64,000 bases of DNA from Acholoe squamosa. Its lineage: Eukaryota; Annelida; Polychaeta; Phyllodocida; Polynoidae. A program made the translations under genes and the position numbers. The stretch spans positions 23,193,495 to 23,257,494 of the forward strand of contig OX439048.1 of assembly GCA_949317995.1 (NCBI GenBank). The letters run 5' to 3'. Below, one piece after another: positions 23,901 through 35,844 of this stretch. Under the pieces are notes generated by a model. It saw only the letters and a program-made list of their open reading frames with translations, ran no database searches and was not told the DNA's origin. Position 1 is the stretch's first letter. Each line of letters opens with the position of its first letter.

Positions 23901-26541
23901 AAATACATGTTTCTGCCATATACTAAGAACTGCTCATTTTTAACATTATAGCGGCTGCAGTTCCGTCCAGTCCTCAACAAAAGCCGGACATCGCGGGTGC
24001 CCGGGCATGGAACATCAAGAGTAGGAAGGCGTATGGCATCTGTATGTCACTGTACGACCAACACCCAATTAATGGAAAGATCTCAGGTACATTTCGACAT
24101 CATGCATGATCAGTTGATCCCTTGATTTTAGAGGAGTCACATAAAAGATTTTCATGTCAATGAGAAAAATGCACACTTATAGTAGATAGAGTAGCGATGT
24201 TGCTTGTATTTTGTATACCGAAAAATTAAGGGGTTTAAGATGATGACTATAAAGTATTTTAATTCCTCATGCATAAGGTTGTCCAGATGGGAAAATGAAT
24301 TGGTGAAACAGTACTGTTTGTGAAGATTGCATATCATAAGATAATACCATACAGCTGATTTGTCTACTTCCAGGTGACCCTATAGCAGATGCGTTTGGGA
24401 TCTGTGCCCGTAAAAACAATGCTTTGATGATCGTAGCTGATGGTGTGAACTGGGGAGAGAAGTCTAAAATAGCCGCTCGATGTGCCGTCTATGGGGTCAT
24501 GAAGTTTATGAATGAGAAACTCTTCTCATCAGGAAAACCACTCAAAAATACACAAGTAAGGAATGATATATACTCTATCAAGTATTGGGGTGAGCAACAC
24601 ACAGGTGTCTATGAGGACGCAAAGTATTAATGTCTTGGTATCAAGTAGTTTAGCTTGAATGCTTCACTAATGCCAAATGGAAATGCATAGGCAGACATGT
24701 TGGATTCTATGATTTTACAGTAGAATTATGAAAAACAAGAAATGTGAAGCACATGTAAAAGATATGAATAGCTGTTATGAACTGTATACCAATAGATGGG
24801 GACCTAGATAAGCTCCTCGAAAAATTGATGAAAAAATATGAAAATTACATGAGAAATGCCTAGAAATTGCCAAAAAATGTAAAAAGAATTCACAAAATAA
24901 AAATAAATAATTGCAGGATCGGCCCTGTTTTGCCAGGGTCAGTCGGGTAACTATAAAAAAAACCTTTTTTTTTAGGCCTAATATTGTATTCTACAATAAC
25001 ATTGGTGGATCTAGACAGGGGCTTGGGGCAATGAGTACCTGGGGATATATTTGCGGTTTAGGACCCCAAAATTTTCTCAAAAATAGGGGATGGGCCCCCT
25101 CATTATGGGCTACTCTCCCTCCTTTCCCAGATCCTCCATCCGGCACTCCCAGTAAAATCTGATATACCGAGTACTTTGAGTAGAATATTCCAATATTTTG
25201 CAAAGGACTGTTTGTATACTTTGGAATTTTAGAATAGGTTAGCTTCAGTTTTTATCCAATAGATTGAACACAGTTAAATCATATTTATCTTCTACCTTAA
25301 TCTCCCGCATAGAAGGCGCAGCTCGCGTAGAAGGCGCACCCCCAACTCAGAGAATGCCTTTTCACGTAGAAGGCGCACCCATAAAGGTTGAATTTTGTAA
25401 GATTAGTACTTTTCTATAACAAAAAAAAAACGCGTATAAGGCGCATCCCCAACTCAAGGCAATGTCCCTCCCACGTATAAGACCCAGCAGCATTTTGTTT
25501 GGCGTAGAAGACGCACCTTCTATGCGAGAGATTACGGTAACTAAATATCGGGTTAATAAAAATATCTTCTTCCTTCCATTCAAAACATGTTCTAACCAGT
25601 TTTATTTTAATCTCTTATGTCATCTACAGGAAGCGTTTCAGTTCCTACTAAAGTCCTTAGACGTGGCCCATCAGACGATCCTTGACCACGAAGGTGGACT
25701 TACGACTCTCTGTGCAGCTCTGATCCTACCTGCTAAAGACTCCAAACAGTTTATTGTGTGCATCGTCAATGTTGGCGATAGTTTGGCCTATGTATTTAGC
25801 AAACATCACGGTGTTCGGGAAATCACCACCGGCTCACATGACATAGAAGCTGAGCGAGACATTCGGGATGCAGGTGGTGCACTTGGCCCAGTCAACGGTC
25901 GCGACCCAGAACTTCATAACTTAACATGTTCAATGACATATGTGGATCCAGGGGATATCCTCTATCTAACCACAGATGGAATATCAGACAATTTCGACCC
26001 AGTTGTGACAAAGATCGCGATGGCAAAACGTCGCCATAGCGATCCAAACCTGGAGGATAGCAACCAGAATGATAGTGTCGGCATGAAAGACGGTAAACCC
26101 GAGATGAGGCCGCATGAGCGCCATCTGTACTCCGCTAAGGAGATGGAGCGAATCATTCATGAGTTTGAATTGAACACTGAGATGCCATGTTCAGCACAAG
26201 AACTATGTGGGGCTCTCTTACAACATGTGCTTAAACTCACCGACCCTAAGCGGAAGATACTCGAGAACCCAGATCTCTATGGCAAGAAGCTCCGGTCAAA
26301 GGAGCGGAAACGCCGCGATTCAGAGATTGTCTCAAAAATGTCAAAGGCCCCAGGGAAGTTGGATCATGCATCTATAGCGGCGTATGAGGTTGGGATATAT
26401 CATGGTAATGATGATGAGGATTATGAAGCTGAGTCGGAGGAGGAGGTTGTCGACAATATGCCGACCACCACCACCGCTGCCAATGGAGACTCATCATCAA
26501 CTTACGCTGTGAGAGAGATTTCTTTTGAATCTAATGTGTAG
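13467..26541 (+). CDS. Divergent PP2C-like phosphatase domain protein (CG9801-type), 5 exons
   Basis: Complete spliced gene. Exons are 13467-13606, 21890-22080, 23952-24086, 24374-24555 and 25630-26541, totalling 1560 nt or 519 residues. All introns are GT-AG and phases match (2, 1, 1, 0). The start ATG has A at -3 and is the first ATG after an in-frame TGA at 13440. PP2C core motifs are recognisable: a metal-binding DGVNWG (Asp178), GGLTT (238-242), NVGDS (263-267), TTDGISD (Asp332) and [11 protein letters not shown] (Asp461). The motif-1 acidic pair that precedes DGHGG in canonical PP2C is not evident in exon 3, and GG-TTLCA replaces the usual GSTA, so phosphatase activity is uncertain. The N-terminus is Lys-rich ([15 protein letters not shown]) and the C-terminus is acidic then Thr/Ser-rich. 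The DGVNWG signature matches what I recall of the Drosophila PP2C-like domain protein CG9801. Probably cytosolic or nuclear: no signal peptide or membrane segment is seen. Confidence 0.9.
16870..17385. repeat. 21/42-bp AT-rich satellite in head-to-head arrangement
   Basis: From about 16870 to 17110 units read CTGACAAATAGTGAGTAATT; from about 17285 to 17385 the same unit is reverse-complemented. The two arms flank about 175 bases of unrelated sequence. The unit is a 42-mer made of two related 21-bp halves. Confidence 0.7.
17388..17545. repeat. Direct repeat pair of 23 bp
   Basis: A 23-bp sequence beginning AACACAGGGATCCAGG occurs at 17388-17410 and again at 17523-17545, flanking about 110 bases. 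It could mark an insertion or duplication boundary. Confidence 0.6.
17540..17715. mobile_element. Possible pogo/Tigger-like terminal fragment
   Basis: CAGTAAAATTCCTTTACAAC directly follows a TA, and TTTACAACGAAT-type repeats recur in both orientations to about 17700. This resembles ends of Tigger/pogo non-autonomous elements. No matching right end with a TA duplication was identified. Confidence 0.4.
17741..17985. repeat. 80-bp tandem repeat, 3 copies
   Basis: Units begin AGGTAAGATGTGAGAGGTGT at 17741, 17821 and 17901. The third copy has small deletions. The minus-strand open frame through it is a repeat artefact. Confidence 0.85.
17999..19012 (-). repeat. Composite repeat with tRNA-derived (SINE-like) segment, copy A
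   Basis: This about 1-kb unit recurs in reverse orientation at 34915-35700. On the minus strand, roughly 18256-18184 resembles a tRNA: an A-box-like GGTATAGTGGACAGCG and a B-box region GGGGATCGATTCCCC with a complementary stem, closest by eye to tRNA-Asp/Glu. It also holds an inverted pair at about 18424-18461 and 18589-18627 and ends in a ~130-bp palindrome at 18884-19012. The tRNA-like part suggests a Pol III-derived SINE module inside a larger foldback element. Confidence 0.6.
19013..19460. repeat. 21/42-bp AT-rich satellite, second block
   Basis: Repeats of GTCAGCAATTAGTCAATATA and TAGTAATTACTCACCATTT. This is the reverse complement of the satellite at 16870-17110, so the two blocks bracket copy A of the composite repeat. 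Confidence 0.75.
20879..20940. repeat. GA microsatellite
   Basis: Nearly pure (GA)n of about 60 bases, followed by irregular GGGTCCTTATGTTG-type repeats to about 21130. Confidence 0.95.
21229..21482. repeat. 21-bp minisatellite, about 12 copies
   Basis: Units of the form AGGACCACAGGGAAAGGGTCC. A 21-bp period is seven codons, so both strands are open: TTGKGSR repeats on plus and VVLDPFP repeats on minus. It lies inside intron 1, so coding is not supported. Confidence 0.9.
21890..22080 (+). CDS. PP2C-like gene exon 2
   Basis: The acceptor is TTTTAG|G and the donor ACGA|GTAAGT. It begins [15 protein letters not shown] and encodes a lysine cluster and a linker up to residue 110. The first base completes the Thr codon from exon 1, and one base carries into exon 3. 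Confidence 0.85.
22112..23052. mobile_element. Inverted-repeat element in intron 2
   Basis: Left end (about 22112-22160) with GCATATAAGGTGCGCC and AAGGTGCAACC; right end (about 22965-23052) carries the reverse complement with some divergence. No transposase open frame lies between. Motif style resembles the 25-kb and 61-62-kb MITEs (TATAAGGCGCA-type), but membership of one family is an inference. Confidence 0.45.
23952..24086 (+). CDS. PP2C-like gene exon 3
   Basis: The acceptor is ACATTATAG|CG and the donor CTCAG|GTACAT. It encodes residues up to 155, including [20 protein letters not shown], which sits where canonical PP2C motif 1 should be. An AG nine bases further on would give an in-frame alternative acceptor. 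Confidence 0.8.
24374..24555 (+). CDS. PP2C-like gene exon 4 (DGVNWG motif)
   Basis: The acceptor is TACTTCCAG|GT and the donor CAA|GTAAGG. It contains [12 protein letters not shown], the metal-binding motif equivalent to YDGHGG, and ends in phase 0 after LKNTQ. Confidence 0.9.
25293..25540. mobile_element. Palindromic MITE in intron 4 (TAATCTCCCGC family)
   Basis: Ends TAATCTCCCGCATAGAAGG (left) and the complement of TAATCTCTCGCATAGAAGG (right). Between them are repeated TAGAAGGCGCACC/ TATAAGGCGCATCC motifs. About 248 bp, non-coding. Full-length relatives lie at 61203-61439 and 61792-62014. Confidence 0.75.
25630..26541 (+). CDS. PP2C-like gene exon 5 (last exon)
   Basis: The acceptor is CATCTACAG|GAA, and the exon is open to TAG at 26539-26541. 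It holds most of the PP2C core (GGLTT, NVGDS, TTDGISD, LDHAS), a basic Ser-containing segment ([10 protein letters not shown]-like region before KAPGKLD), then an acidic and Thr-rich tail. Confidence 0.9.
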   Translation, partial: EAFQFLLKSLDVAHQTILDHEGGLTTLCAALILPAKDSKQFIVCIVNVGDSLAYVFSKHHGVREITTGSHDIEAERDIRDAGGALGPVNGRDPELHNLTCSMTYVDPGDILYLTTDGISDNFDPVVTKIAMAKRRHSDPNLEDSNQNDSVGMKDGKPEMRPHERHLYSAKEMERIIHEFELNTEMPCSAQELCGALLQHVLKLTDPKRKILENPDLYGKKLRSKERKRRDSEIVSKMSKAPGKLDHASIAAYEVGIYHGNDDEDYEAESEEEVVDNMPTTTTAANGDSSSTYAVREISFESNV

Positions 26542-27283
26542 AATGAGTCATTTCAGGGTTTACTGCCTCCTAATCACATTATGTTCATTGTCCTTCTCAT
26601 TTCCTCATTGAGTTTCTCTGGCCTTACTGAGGTCTATGCTCCACTTGCGATTGGAACATATGCGTCAAGTTCACAATTATGACCATATTCATCATCTTTC
26701 TACAAACTTTCGCATAATACTAAAAACAAATCAAATATATATTCTATCACACAACCGACTTGCCGGGACAAAATCTAGTCTTCATTCAAAGCATTTCTCA
26801 TTTTTTTAATCACGACAGTCTTCGTTTCCAGAAAACTTATCACCCCAAGTTTGACATTAAGTTATTACAATTGTATGCGCTATCCATGTTTGTTCAGTAT
26901 TATATAATCCAATCAATTGCAATAATTGATATATCTATGATATGTAGTTTACCATTATCATGTGGTTTCCAAACTTGGTACTCTGACCACTGTGAATTTG
27001 CCATGTCGTCCTATCAAGAGAAGTAAGATTTAATTTGTGTGCAGGACAACCTAACTATCTACACATATGAATTGTATACATGTATCTAACAACATATCTA
27101 AATTACATGGTTTTTCCATAGTAGGATGTAGTCAGGATAATGACGATATGCTATGATTGCTGAAAAGAAAATAATACAGAAGTCGGGAAATATGAAGAAC
27201 TAAGTATGAGTTAAGGGAGCTTACTGATTTCAAGTATGATGTTAAGTATCAGATATTCGTCTTAAAGATGCAAAGTCAGCCAA

Positions 27284-27289
27284 AATAAA
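27284..27289 (+). terminator. Candidate polyadenylation signal of the PP2C-like gene
   Basis: AATAAA about 740 bases after the stop codon on the same strand. It was chosen only by motif and distance. Confidence 0.25.
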
Positions 27290-29351
27290 CACTATTTAGG
27301 CTTTAATAACTTTCCATGGTGGGACCCAAATTCATTATAGCGGCCATGTAATTAACTAAGTATTTTCCCAGACTATTATATATGATCGGTTCAATTTGAT
27401 TAGTCATTCTTCTTAAACAGAAAACTGAATGTATAAAGACACAAGGCCACACCACCCCTACACTAATCTCGTCTATTGATTTCTTGTATCTTTTTATTTC
27501 TTTTTAGATTTCATAACTATATGTTTTCATTAGTAAATAACCATACACTTCATAGCTTGCTATAAGTCATTTCATGTACAAATTCCACTGGCTAAGGAAT
27601 AAGAATCAATAATTGAATTTTGTTAACAAGTCATTTAAAAACGCAGAAATCCATAGACCAGGTTTAAGTTCTGGTGTAGCCCATGGGGTGGTGATAGAAC
27701 AGTGTACAGTGTTATTAACTGAGATCAGTCAAACAGTAGTAGGGAAGTAGACAGTGAAGGAGCTAGGAGCGATTTTGCCAACCAAAATATAAAAAAGAGT
27801 AATTTTGAGGTTGCATGGGGGAAAATTTGAAGATATCAACCCAAAAGGCATCCAAAAGATTGCTTCATGTGCTTAACCTTTACTGCTGGGACAGATGGAG
27901 TAACCAGACATATTTAATTCGTGTTAGGTTGGAATAAGTATACCTATGAACTTCCATCCAGAAAGACTTAAAATGTTGAATAGTACAGCCGGCCATGGTA
28001 CAATGATATTGAGTTAAAACCAAATGAGAAATGTGTAAGAGCGACGCTTCCCGGCGACGCTTCCATTCAGGCTTATGAAGAAATCAGGGACAATGTTCTT
28101 AATCGGTGTGTTCATATCAAACATAGGATTGCTTTATATGACTGGTTATAAATCGAGTGCTATCAGTTATATCCTGAGGGAAACAGTCGCATGAAACCAT
28201 TTTCTTGGAATTTGGATAGTTTACCTCTAAGAAAGTTTCAGTGGAAGTCGCGCTTAATAACACAATTAAGACTCGTGTAAATTAACGTCCAGATACTATA
28301 GTAATGTACAGGTAGAGACCATTGGTTCATGTAGGTAGGATTTAACATACCAAAATTTCATCATTTTAATGTTCAGAAATAAGAGAGTTTAATTTTTGTC
28401 CAGTTATGATATTATTATTGCCCATGTATTTGTCATAAAGACCAATTATTTTGGTGAGGAGATGGATCAGATATAATTGTCTGTACATAGATATAGCAAC
28501 ATATATCTAGACTTCCCCCTCCTCCCCGCCCCCCACTACCCCCACTGTAATTGTGAAGAGTCTTACAGAAAAGGTCATCCATGTAGGGACTGTTCACAGT
28601 CCTGATGTCGATCCTCTACCCTTTTTCCATTGTTATGAGCTAAGCGGAAAGGATCACCCCCCCACCCCAGCACTGAACACCCTTGATGTGTAACTGCCCA
28701 TTAATGTCCCTCTGTGTAACCTACTTCCGATAACAGTTCTTCCCTTCTATATTCCTCATTCTTTCTGAATATTGGGTTCTCTTTTTTTTATCATTATTAT
28801 TAATGAAGATATTGTTTGAATTAGGTTGAGGGGAAGAGGCCCTATTGCTTGACTGATTTTTCCCTTTTTGTCAAAGCCATTATTTTTATTGTGTTTTTGA
28901 GCTTGGCAGGGACCAGAGTTGATATGATACAAGGAAGTATATAGCTAGTCATTGTAAAGAGAGATACATTTTATATGACTATCACTTACAAATACATGCA
29001 TGAGCAATAGGGCTTTATGCCTCCCTTAAATATTAAATATTAGATCTGAATTCACAATCTGAATTTCAACGATAATGAATAGTGTAGAACGTGTTTCTTT
29101 TTTTTTTCATTTGTTTTTTTTTTGAGATTTTCTCCGTGTATATTGAAGCACTCAAAGGTCGAGTCTATTTATGAGAACGCTACATTGTTCAATGTCAAAA
29201 TCGTATATATCTATTGTAATATTTTGCTGTCAGGACCTTGTACAGTATATTTGTGATTTTGTTCCCATGTCCATCATGATAATATTAACAAAGTAACATA
29301 AGGCATAAATAATATGTGAACATACAAGTCAAGGTTTGAAGTGTCTGTATT

Positions 29352-29777
29352 AGGCCACACTTTTTTTCTTTTTTTTTTTGGTTACGGGTACCCAAAATCA
29401 AAACTCCAGGTCGGAGGGCAAAATAAAAAATAAATAAAAACAAACATTGTGTGGTTCACGGGCATCACACGACCATTATATGAGATATTTCTTTGTGACA
29501 GTACTTTTAGATGTTGGGATTCTTTTGTTTTGAGCCTCTTCTATGATCCAACTAAGCTTTCAATGCAGATGACATCACAATGAATGCATTCCTGACAGTA
29601 TAAGCTCCGACTTGACACCAAATACACCTACCTTTTCAATAACAAGTGTCATAGATATGGCAGGGGATGTCGGAGGAAATAAAAAAAAAGTTGCTTTTTC
29701 AAATTTTATTTTTATTTTGGTTTTTGACTTCTCTACGTCGGCGGGCCCGTAACCCAAATAAAAATAAAAGTGTGGCC
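29352..29777. mobile_element. MITE with GGCCACAC ends
   Basis: Left AGGCCACAC followed by T-rich sequence and GGTTACGGG; right end has CCCGTAACCC and GTGTGGCC, so the inverted repeats are about 30 bases with gaps. GTATT flanks both sides (29347-29351 and 29778-29782), suggesting a 5-bp target duplication. No coding capacity. Confidence 0.65.
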
Positions 29778-32700
29778 GTATTCCCAGAATTATGTCCATA
29801 GATCTTATCCAAATATCAAGTTAAGCAGATACAACTGAATTTAATTCCAATAATTTCCGCTAGATGCAAATTTTTCGCTAGATTCAAAATTTAATGGATG
29901 TAATTGAATCTATTCGCTAATTTTCCAGTATTCCCCCGAGAATAATGAGTTCCTTACAAGAAGAACTTTGGATCCAATAATGGAAATAGTGAGTACATAA
30001 AATAATGATATTGGTTTTTGTCAGTAAATGTTCCCCTATTTAGTTACACCCAGGTTTTGTGGTTTAATATATTTTTTTCCCCTCCAGTTGTCAGGTAGAG
30101 ACATTAGTCCCAAGTAATTCCCACTTTTTATGAGATCCATCATTGTGATCATCTGATTTGGGATATGGACATATGGGGATAGGTGATATCAATCCTATCT
30201 AAACGATTGATACTGATATTTCTTTTTCTGTATGTTTTATAAGTACTATTTTAACAATTTTTTTCTAACCCAAGACTACAGAAAACCTTGACTTGTATGT
30301 ATTTAAGCATGCTGCTCTGGCATGTGCAACCTTTATAGACTGTTTTCCTGTCAATGTCTTGATAACAATATTAACGACTGTAGCTTAAATATGAGTTTAC
30401 CCAGCATGTATGTATGTGTGCTACAAACCCAGCTACGTCACATGGGCAGCCAAGGCATATCAGACAACCTAATTCTGAAATTCGTATTCACATGTTCTTC
30501 ATATCTTCCCACTGTTTGTACCTAATATTTCATATGAGGTCAAAAAGAATGTTAGAATTTCAGAAAGCACATCCGATGCAACAGATATCTATTTTGTCAT
30601 CTTCAAAGTTCGAAACAAATAAATATGAATGTCTGTTTTCAAACGAATTATGGGGCATGGTTGGAATTGGCCATGCATACCCTAAACATATCCTATAGTA
30701 GCTTGATACTGATTGAATCTTCAACAAGGTCGAATCGTCATTCTCAAAATGAATTGTTGCTGGCGATATTCAAACGTTCATATCTTATCATGGATTCGAG
30801 AGGAAAGTCTGGAATTAAAATAGAACAAAATTTAATGAATTTAATTAACCTTTCTTTTATGCTACTACCAGTTGCAATTAACTTCATAAAGAAGCTATAT
30901 CTTTCAGACCTAAAAATACCTAGGCATATCCAATGGTTACACTGGATACTGTACAAACATTGACTTAATGCATGGAATTTGGAAGCTGATTTAGGATTGG
31001 TTGTATGAGAGAAAAAAAATTCCTGTATGAATTGCAGTGGACATTTGATAGTATAGAATGGGCTGTATATTGCCAATGTGTGATTCCTTCCATAATTGTA
31101 CTTCTTGTATAGTCAATATAGAACAGGAAGGAAGCATAAAGTGCTTGTTATATTATGGATATATCATTGTTAGAGTGGACTATGGTTCACTTGCTGTGAG
31201 AGTTGTTGGCTTATTGTTGTCGCTACAAACTGTTGTGCCGTTATCAAACAACCTATCTCTGATATCTCTGGGATTTGGGGGCTGAGACAAGCAAGGATTT
31301 GATAGGGGCGTAGCTTTGCAAAGATCTTGCAAAGCTATATCCTTCAAAGTCAAAATTACAAAGAAAGGGGAACAAACTAAATGTGTTGTTTATTATGGTC
31401 ATATATCTACCGATATGATACATACATAATCAAACTTACTGCTTGTGTTCTAAGGAGCATTTACTTAAACCAAAGTGAGAACAATTATATTTGGAAACTA
31501 AAATTTAATCATATTACTTTAATAGACGAAAAAGACAAACTATGTGATCGAGAAAATTAGTGCCATGATGTATATCTATATCATATGTAATTTATTTTTA
31601 ATCAATTTCTAAGGGATAATGACAATTGAGTTCCTGCTTTATTTCAGATCTTATGTGACCTTGGTGATAAACTGTAGATGTTTGACATTGATCTTCATCA
31701 GTAACCTTGAAATTGAGCTACCTTGACCTTGGTTATCAGCGGCTTCTTGTGTACTTATTTGCCCACATTAAACGTGCCAATGCAGATGCGCAATGTGTTG
31801 TCATATTAGTCTATTTACTAACTTGTATGATGGTAGCCATAGCCTTGATTGTGCTCGTATAAACTAGAGAACTGGTCATTTTTACCAAGAAAAGTCTGGA
31901 GATGGGTCAAATAGTTTTTGCCCTGTCATCCTACTTAATTAAACTAATATTCTATCCCATTGTATACCATTGCAAATTTCATGTAGCTTCAATTCAAGTG
32001 TCCATTATATCTTTTGTTTTCCTGTTAGTCATTTTTTTTCTCACCACATCAAGCCCTATTATTCACTGTCCAAGCACAGTTGGTATAAATGACCAGTCCT
32101 CTGTTCTTTGGAATCTTGAGTACCGGGTACCAGTAGTGGGCTGTACAAGCACATGGTCTTGACTGAGCGCCGCTATTGAATAAGCATCGCGAGTAGAGGA
32201 GCATTGAAATCAAAGAATACACTATGAAATACGCCTTGAATAAGCCCCAGGCTTGAATAAGGACCGGGGGGTATAGGGCCAGTTTGTGAACTGGGGGGGG
32301 GGGCTTAAACAGGCCATTGCGATAGGTGAGGTGTGTGCATACTCGAAAAAAAATGACCATCAGATAGTCAACGCCAATATACACTGCTCCTGTACCTGTT
32401 TCTCCAGCTCAAACATGAATGAATTTAAAACAATGCAGAGAATAGTTGTAAATGATTAAATCACTTACAACATGCCTCGCATATTTGGAAAAGACCAATG
32501 GAAAAATATGGTGCCGCCTAAGTATACAGTATGATATGCATTCCTATAGGAGCATCCAATGACATCTCTATCCTGCAACAGCAATTATAGGGCAGCTGTG
32601 CTTCAGTGAAAAATGGAGAGTGCTTCTTTGTTTGAAAAGCTTAACAAAGTGTACCATGGAATGGTTGGTGTGTGGAAGGCTTTCTAGATGTTTACCTGTA

Positions 32701-32943
32701 GTAGAAAATCTTAACACATGAATGCCAAATATGGATAGCCATGTGGAAAAAAAAACACTAACTGAAATGCAAAATGCATTTGAATAGTAAATTTTGGCAA
32801 AAAAGATCTCCGCTGGATGCTAGAAACTGTACATAGTGTTATGCTTTTAGAGTAGCGTTATTAGATAGTCAGAAGGGATGATCCAGCAACCAGTACATGA
32901 AGCATCCTTTCTGAGTAGCCCCTCACGGATGTGTATATTTTCA

Positions 32944-32996
32944 GGATTATTTTGACCAGTTTGAGGGAGAAGAGATCTTCGTCTGAGAGTGACAGT
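32944..32996 (+). other. Orphan exon-like sequence
   Basis: The acceptor is TATATTTTCAG|G and the donor GTGACA|GTAAGT, enclosing 53 bases. One frame is open and reads ILTSLREKRSSSESD. No neighbouring exon in phase was found, so this may be chance. Confidence 0.2.
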
Positions 32997-34914
32997 AAGT
33001 ACCATTTTTTATATGGGCCTAGGCCCACAAGTTTGTAACAAGTCTTATCTCATTGACGTAGATTAAACCCTGGTTAGTACCTGCAGACACAGCAGTAGAC
33101 CCTCCAAAAGAGGCATACTTAAGGAGTTTAATGCAGGATCATTACTAATGGCTACAACTTGTTTTTCCATCTTTGGAGATATCTGAGGGTCAAGAACGGT
33201 ATAGTTGTACTGATATAGTCACATCCATATGATATGAAACTTGCGTTTTTTTCATTATCAGTTTGTTACATTAACAGAATAACAAAAACATACATGGTAC
33301 CATTCATTGGATAAATATGTTTATCTCAAAAATCAATCTGATGATATCTATGCCCCCTCGCTTAGGAAAAGGGAATCCAGCCAAGCCATAATTTTATTGC
33401 TATAGCAACTGTTGCTAAGCAACAGTAGCTTTTCATGGAAACAAGTTCTATTACTAATCATCACCAAGAGGCTTTATAAAAGATTTATTTCATAGTTGCA
33501 ATAAAAAGACAACCTGGTTTAAAAAATAATCCATGTTTAAAGTTAGTATCTGCAATTTCATAGCAACAGCAATATTACATAGCAACAGACATGTCATTGA
33601 CTACTAACAAATGATCTTCCTATTCTAATCTACATTTATCACAGAAAGCAACCAGGATTGCTAGACTCAACATATGAGTGTTGAGTATCATGTATATTCA
33701 CAGCTTCCTCATCATAGAGAGTTACTTAGTAGTGGTGATGATTTCTTCCCCCAGGGATGTCTCTCAGCTCCAAACATACCAGGAGGTGTGGTCATGAGTT
33801 TAAGTATCTTACCTATAGTGGTGTATACCTATTTCTAATAATATGACCCATAATGGCATAATGTTCACTGATTTTAGTACAAAATTAGGTACCAGGGGTA
33901 CACACAATCAAGGTCCTCTTTACACAGAAGGAAAGATTGATACTCAGTGTGTTTCCACTTACAAATAACACCTCAGGTATCAATTTGTGTGATATAGCCA
34001 GTATTATAGCTAGGAGTGCTGTTACCTGGCCAAACCAACATTCTCCTAGTTCCATTAACATGAATAACCAATTCTATTGGGTTCGGGAAAGTATGGATGG
34101 GGCCCTCAGCCCTCGGTATATAGGGCCTCTGGTCCTACATGAAGGGGCCTTTGGCCCCTTTAAATAGGACCCTATATATAGGTACCCCTATATAGGCTTA
34201 TAGGGACCTAAATTAAGTTTAGGTCATTTTTGACGTGACTGTTATGATTTTAGTGGCCAAAAATCGTAACCAAAAGTTGCGGCCATTTTTTAACACCCAC
34301 TTTTTGAGTAACCACTTATATACTGCATTCATTCTTTCTAGCAACCTAATCGTATGTATGGCCATAAAACTCTATGCCCAATGTGTAAACTAATCCTGTC
34401 ATCAGCCCAAACCCATACCCCTAATGGAAGTAACCCTTGAAAATACACCCTTATAGGAGTACGCCATTCCCCTCCCTGGAGGCTCAAAATGGACCCATAT
34501 CCTTCCAAATTATGACCACACCTGGTACGATTTGGGCTAGGAGACGTCCCAGAGTTTCTTCCCTATTGTGACATCAATAGGCACTTGGGTAGTTTTCCAA
34601 TGTATATAGATTTGAAATGTTACACCCGATCTAATACATCAGATCATATAGGGTGTGTAATATTGAAAACTGATCGATCCTTTCCCTTTTAGTATGTGTG
34701 CACCATGAGCAGTGGTCAAGAAATCAATGTAAAAGTGCAGGGAAATTAATGCCCATTATAGATCAGCGTAGTACTTAGCAGGTTCTCTCTACAGCTTCTC
34801 CGTACAGCTACCTCACTAATACCAATCACATGTGGACCCAGTTGTTTCAGGCCCCTTTTGTATAGTATCAAGTAGATCATGCAGTATACATGGTATCATA
34901 TTTGAACCTCTATT

Positions 34915-35700
34915 GAGCAACTCAGTGCTATGAGAAAGCACGAGTGGGTTTATGGGTTGATATTAATCCACAACCGCGCAGCGGGAGTGGATTATTAACC
35001 CTAAACTCAGTCCTTTCCCATAACATACATTAATGCGTTTATCTAACATATTTCTCCATTTTGTATTAATTTCTTACCTTATAACCCCTTAATAAAGCCA
35101 GGTGAAGAGATTTTGTTAGGCCAAGTGATAGAAATTGATTCCTTGGTTTGCCATGTTGACACTGTAAAAGTAGACCGGATGTCGGTGCCTGATCTAGTTA
35201 CGGGGTCAAAGGTCAGCAAGCCGCAATGGCAGGTGCCGAGACGTAGCACTATGGAAAACCATCGGATTCTTATTTATTTCGAACAATATGGAGAATTTAG
35301 GCATGGGATGTTCATATAGGATATCTAAGAATGTTTCCCTGTTAATAACTCGACATGTCACCTTTGGATTCTATGCAAACAAGGTGCGCAAAGCCCCAAG
35401 TATGTCGGACAACTTATTCAAATCCTTCATGTACATTGGCTTCTAGTACCATTGGGCTTGGTATAGTGGACAGCGAGTCAATCTCTTGCCACAGCGGCCG
35501 GGGAACGATTACCATAGAGCCCTGAACGGTTTTAACTGGAAATGTATGACGATATTTGCTTTGTATACTTCTCCAATTAACATGTCCAGGTTGAAACCAG
35601 CACCTTCTTAAAGACGAAGAAAAGGTCTGAGAGTAGGGTTATGGCCTAATAATGCACCTGGGTTATAACCAAAAAAGCACTGTCCAAGCCCAAATCGTTA
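34915..35700 (+). repeat. Composite repeat with tRNA-derived (SINE-like) segment, copy B
   Basis: Reverse-oriented relative of 17999-19012. It starts with a diverged palindrome (about 34927-35021), continues through GGATTCTTATTTATTTCGAA, and carries a tRNA-like stretch at about 35455-35520 (GGTATAGTGGACAGCG, then GGCCGGGGAACGATTACC with a decayed B box). Divergence from copy A is easily visible, so both copies look old. Confidence 0.6.
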
Positions 35701-35844
35701 GATAATGGCATGTATTGATTGACTCTGTAGAAGGTAACATCAGGTCACTCATCAATAGAGTGGTGACGTCTGGCAGGTAGTGCCTGAACTACACCGAGTT
35801 GCCTGCCTATGGGAGGGTTCTACTGGAGTGGCATCTAGTGGGTA

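Larger units (their letters stand above)
26542..34914. other. Intergenic region downstream of the PP2C-like gene
   Basis: AT-rich sequence without a recognisable gene. The first several hundred bases are probably the 3' UTR of the PP2C-like gene. A MITE at 29352-29777 and an orphan exon-like sequence at 32944-32996 are listed separately. Short open frames near 30.3-31.3 kb and 31.9-32.4 kb show no domain or repeat signature. Confidence 0.5.

Noticed and set aside
24911-25162. Glycine/tryptophan-containing frame in intron 4 of the PP2C-like gene
   Set aside because: Intronic, overlaps no domain, and is probably remnant repeat sequence.
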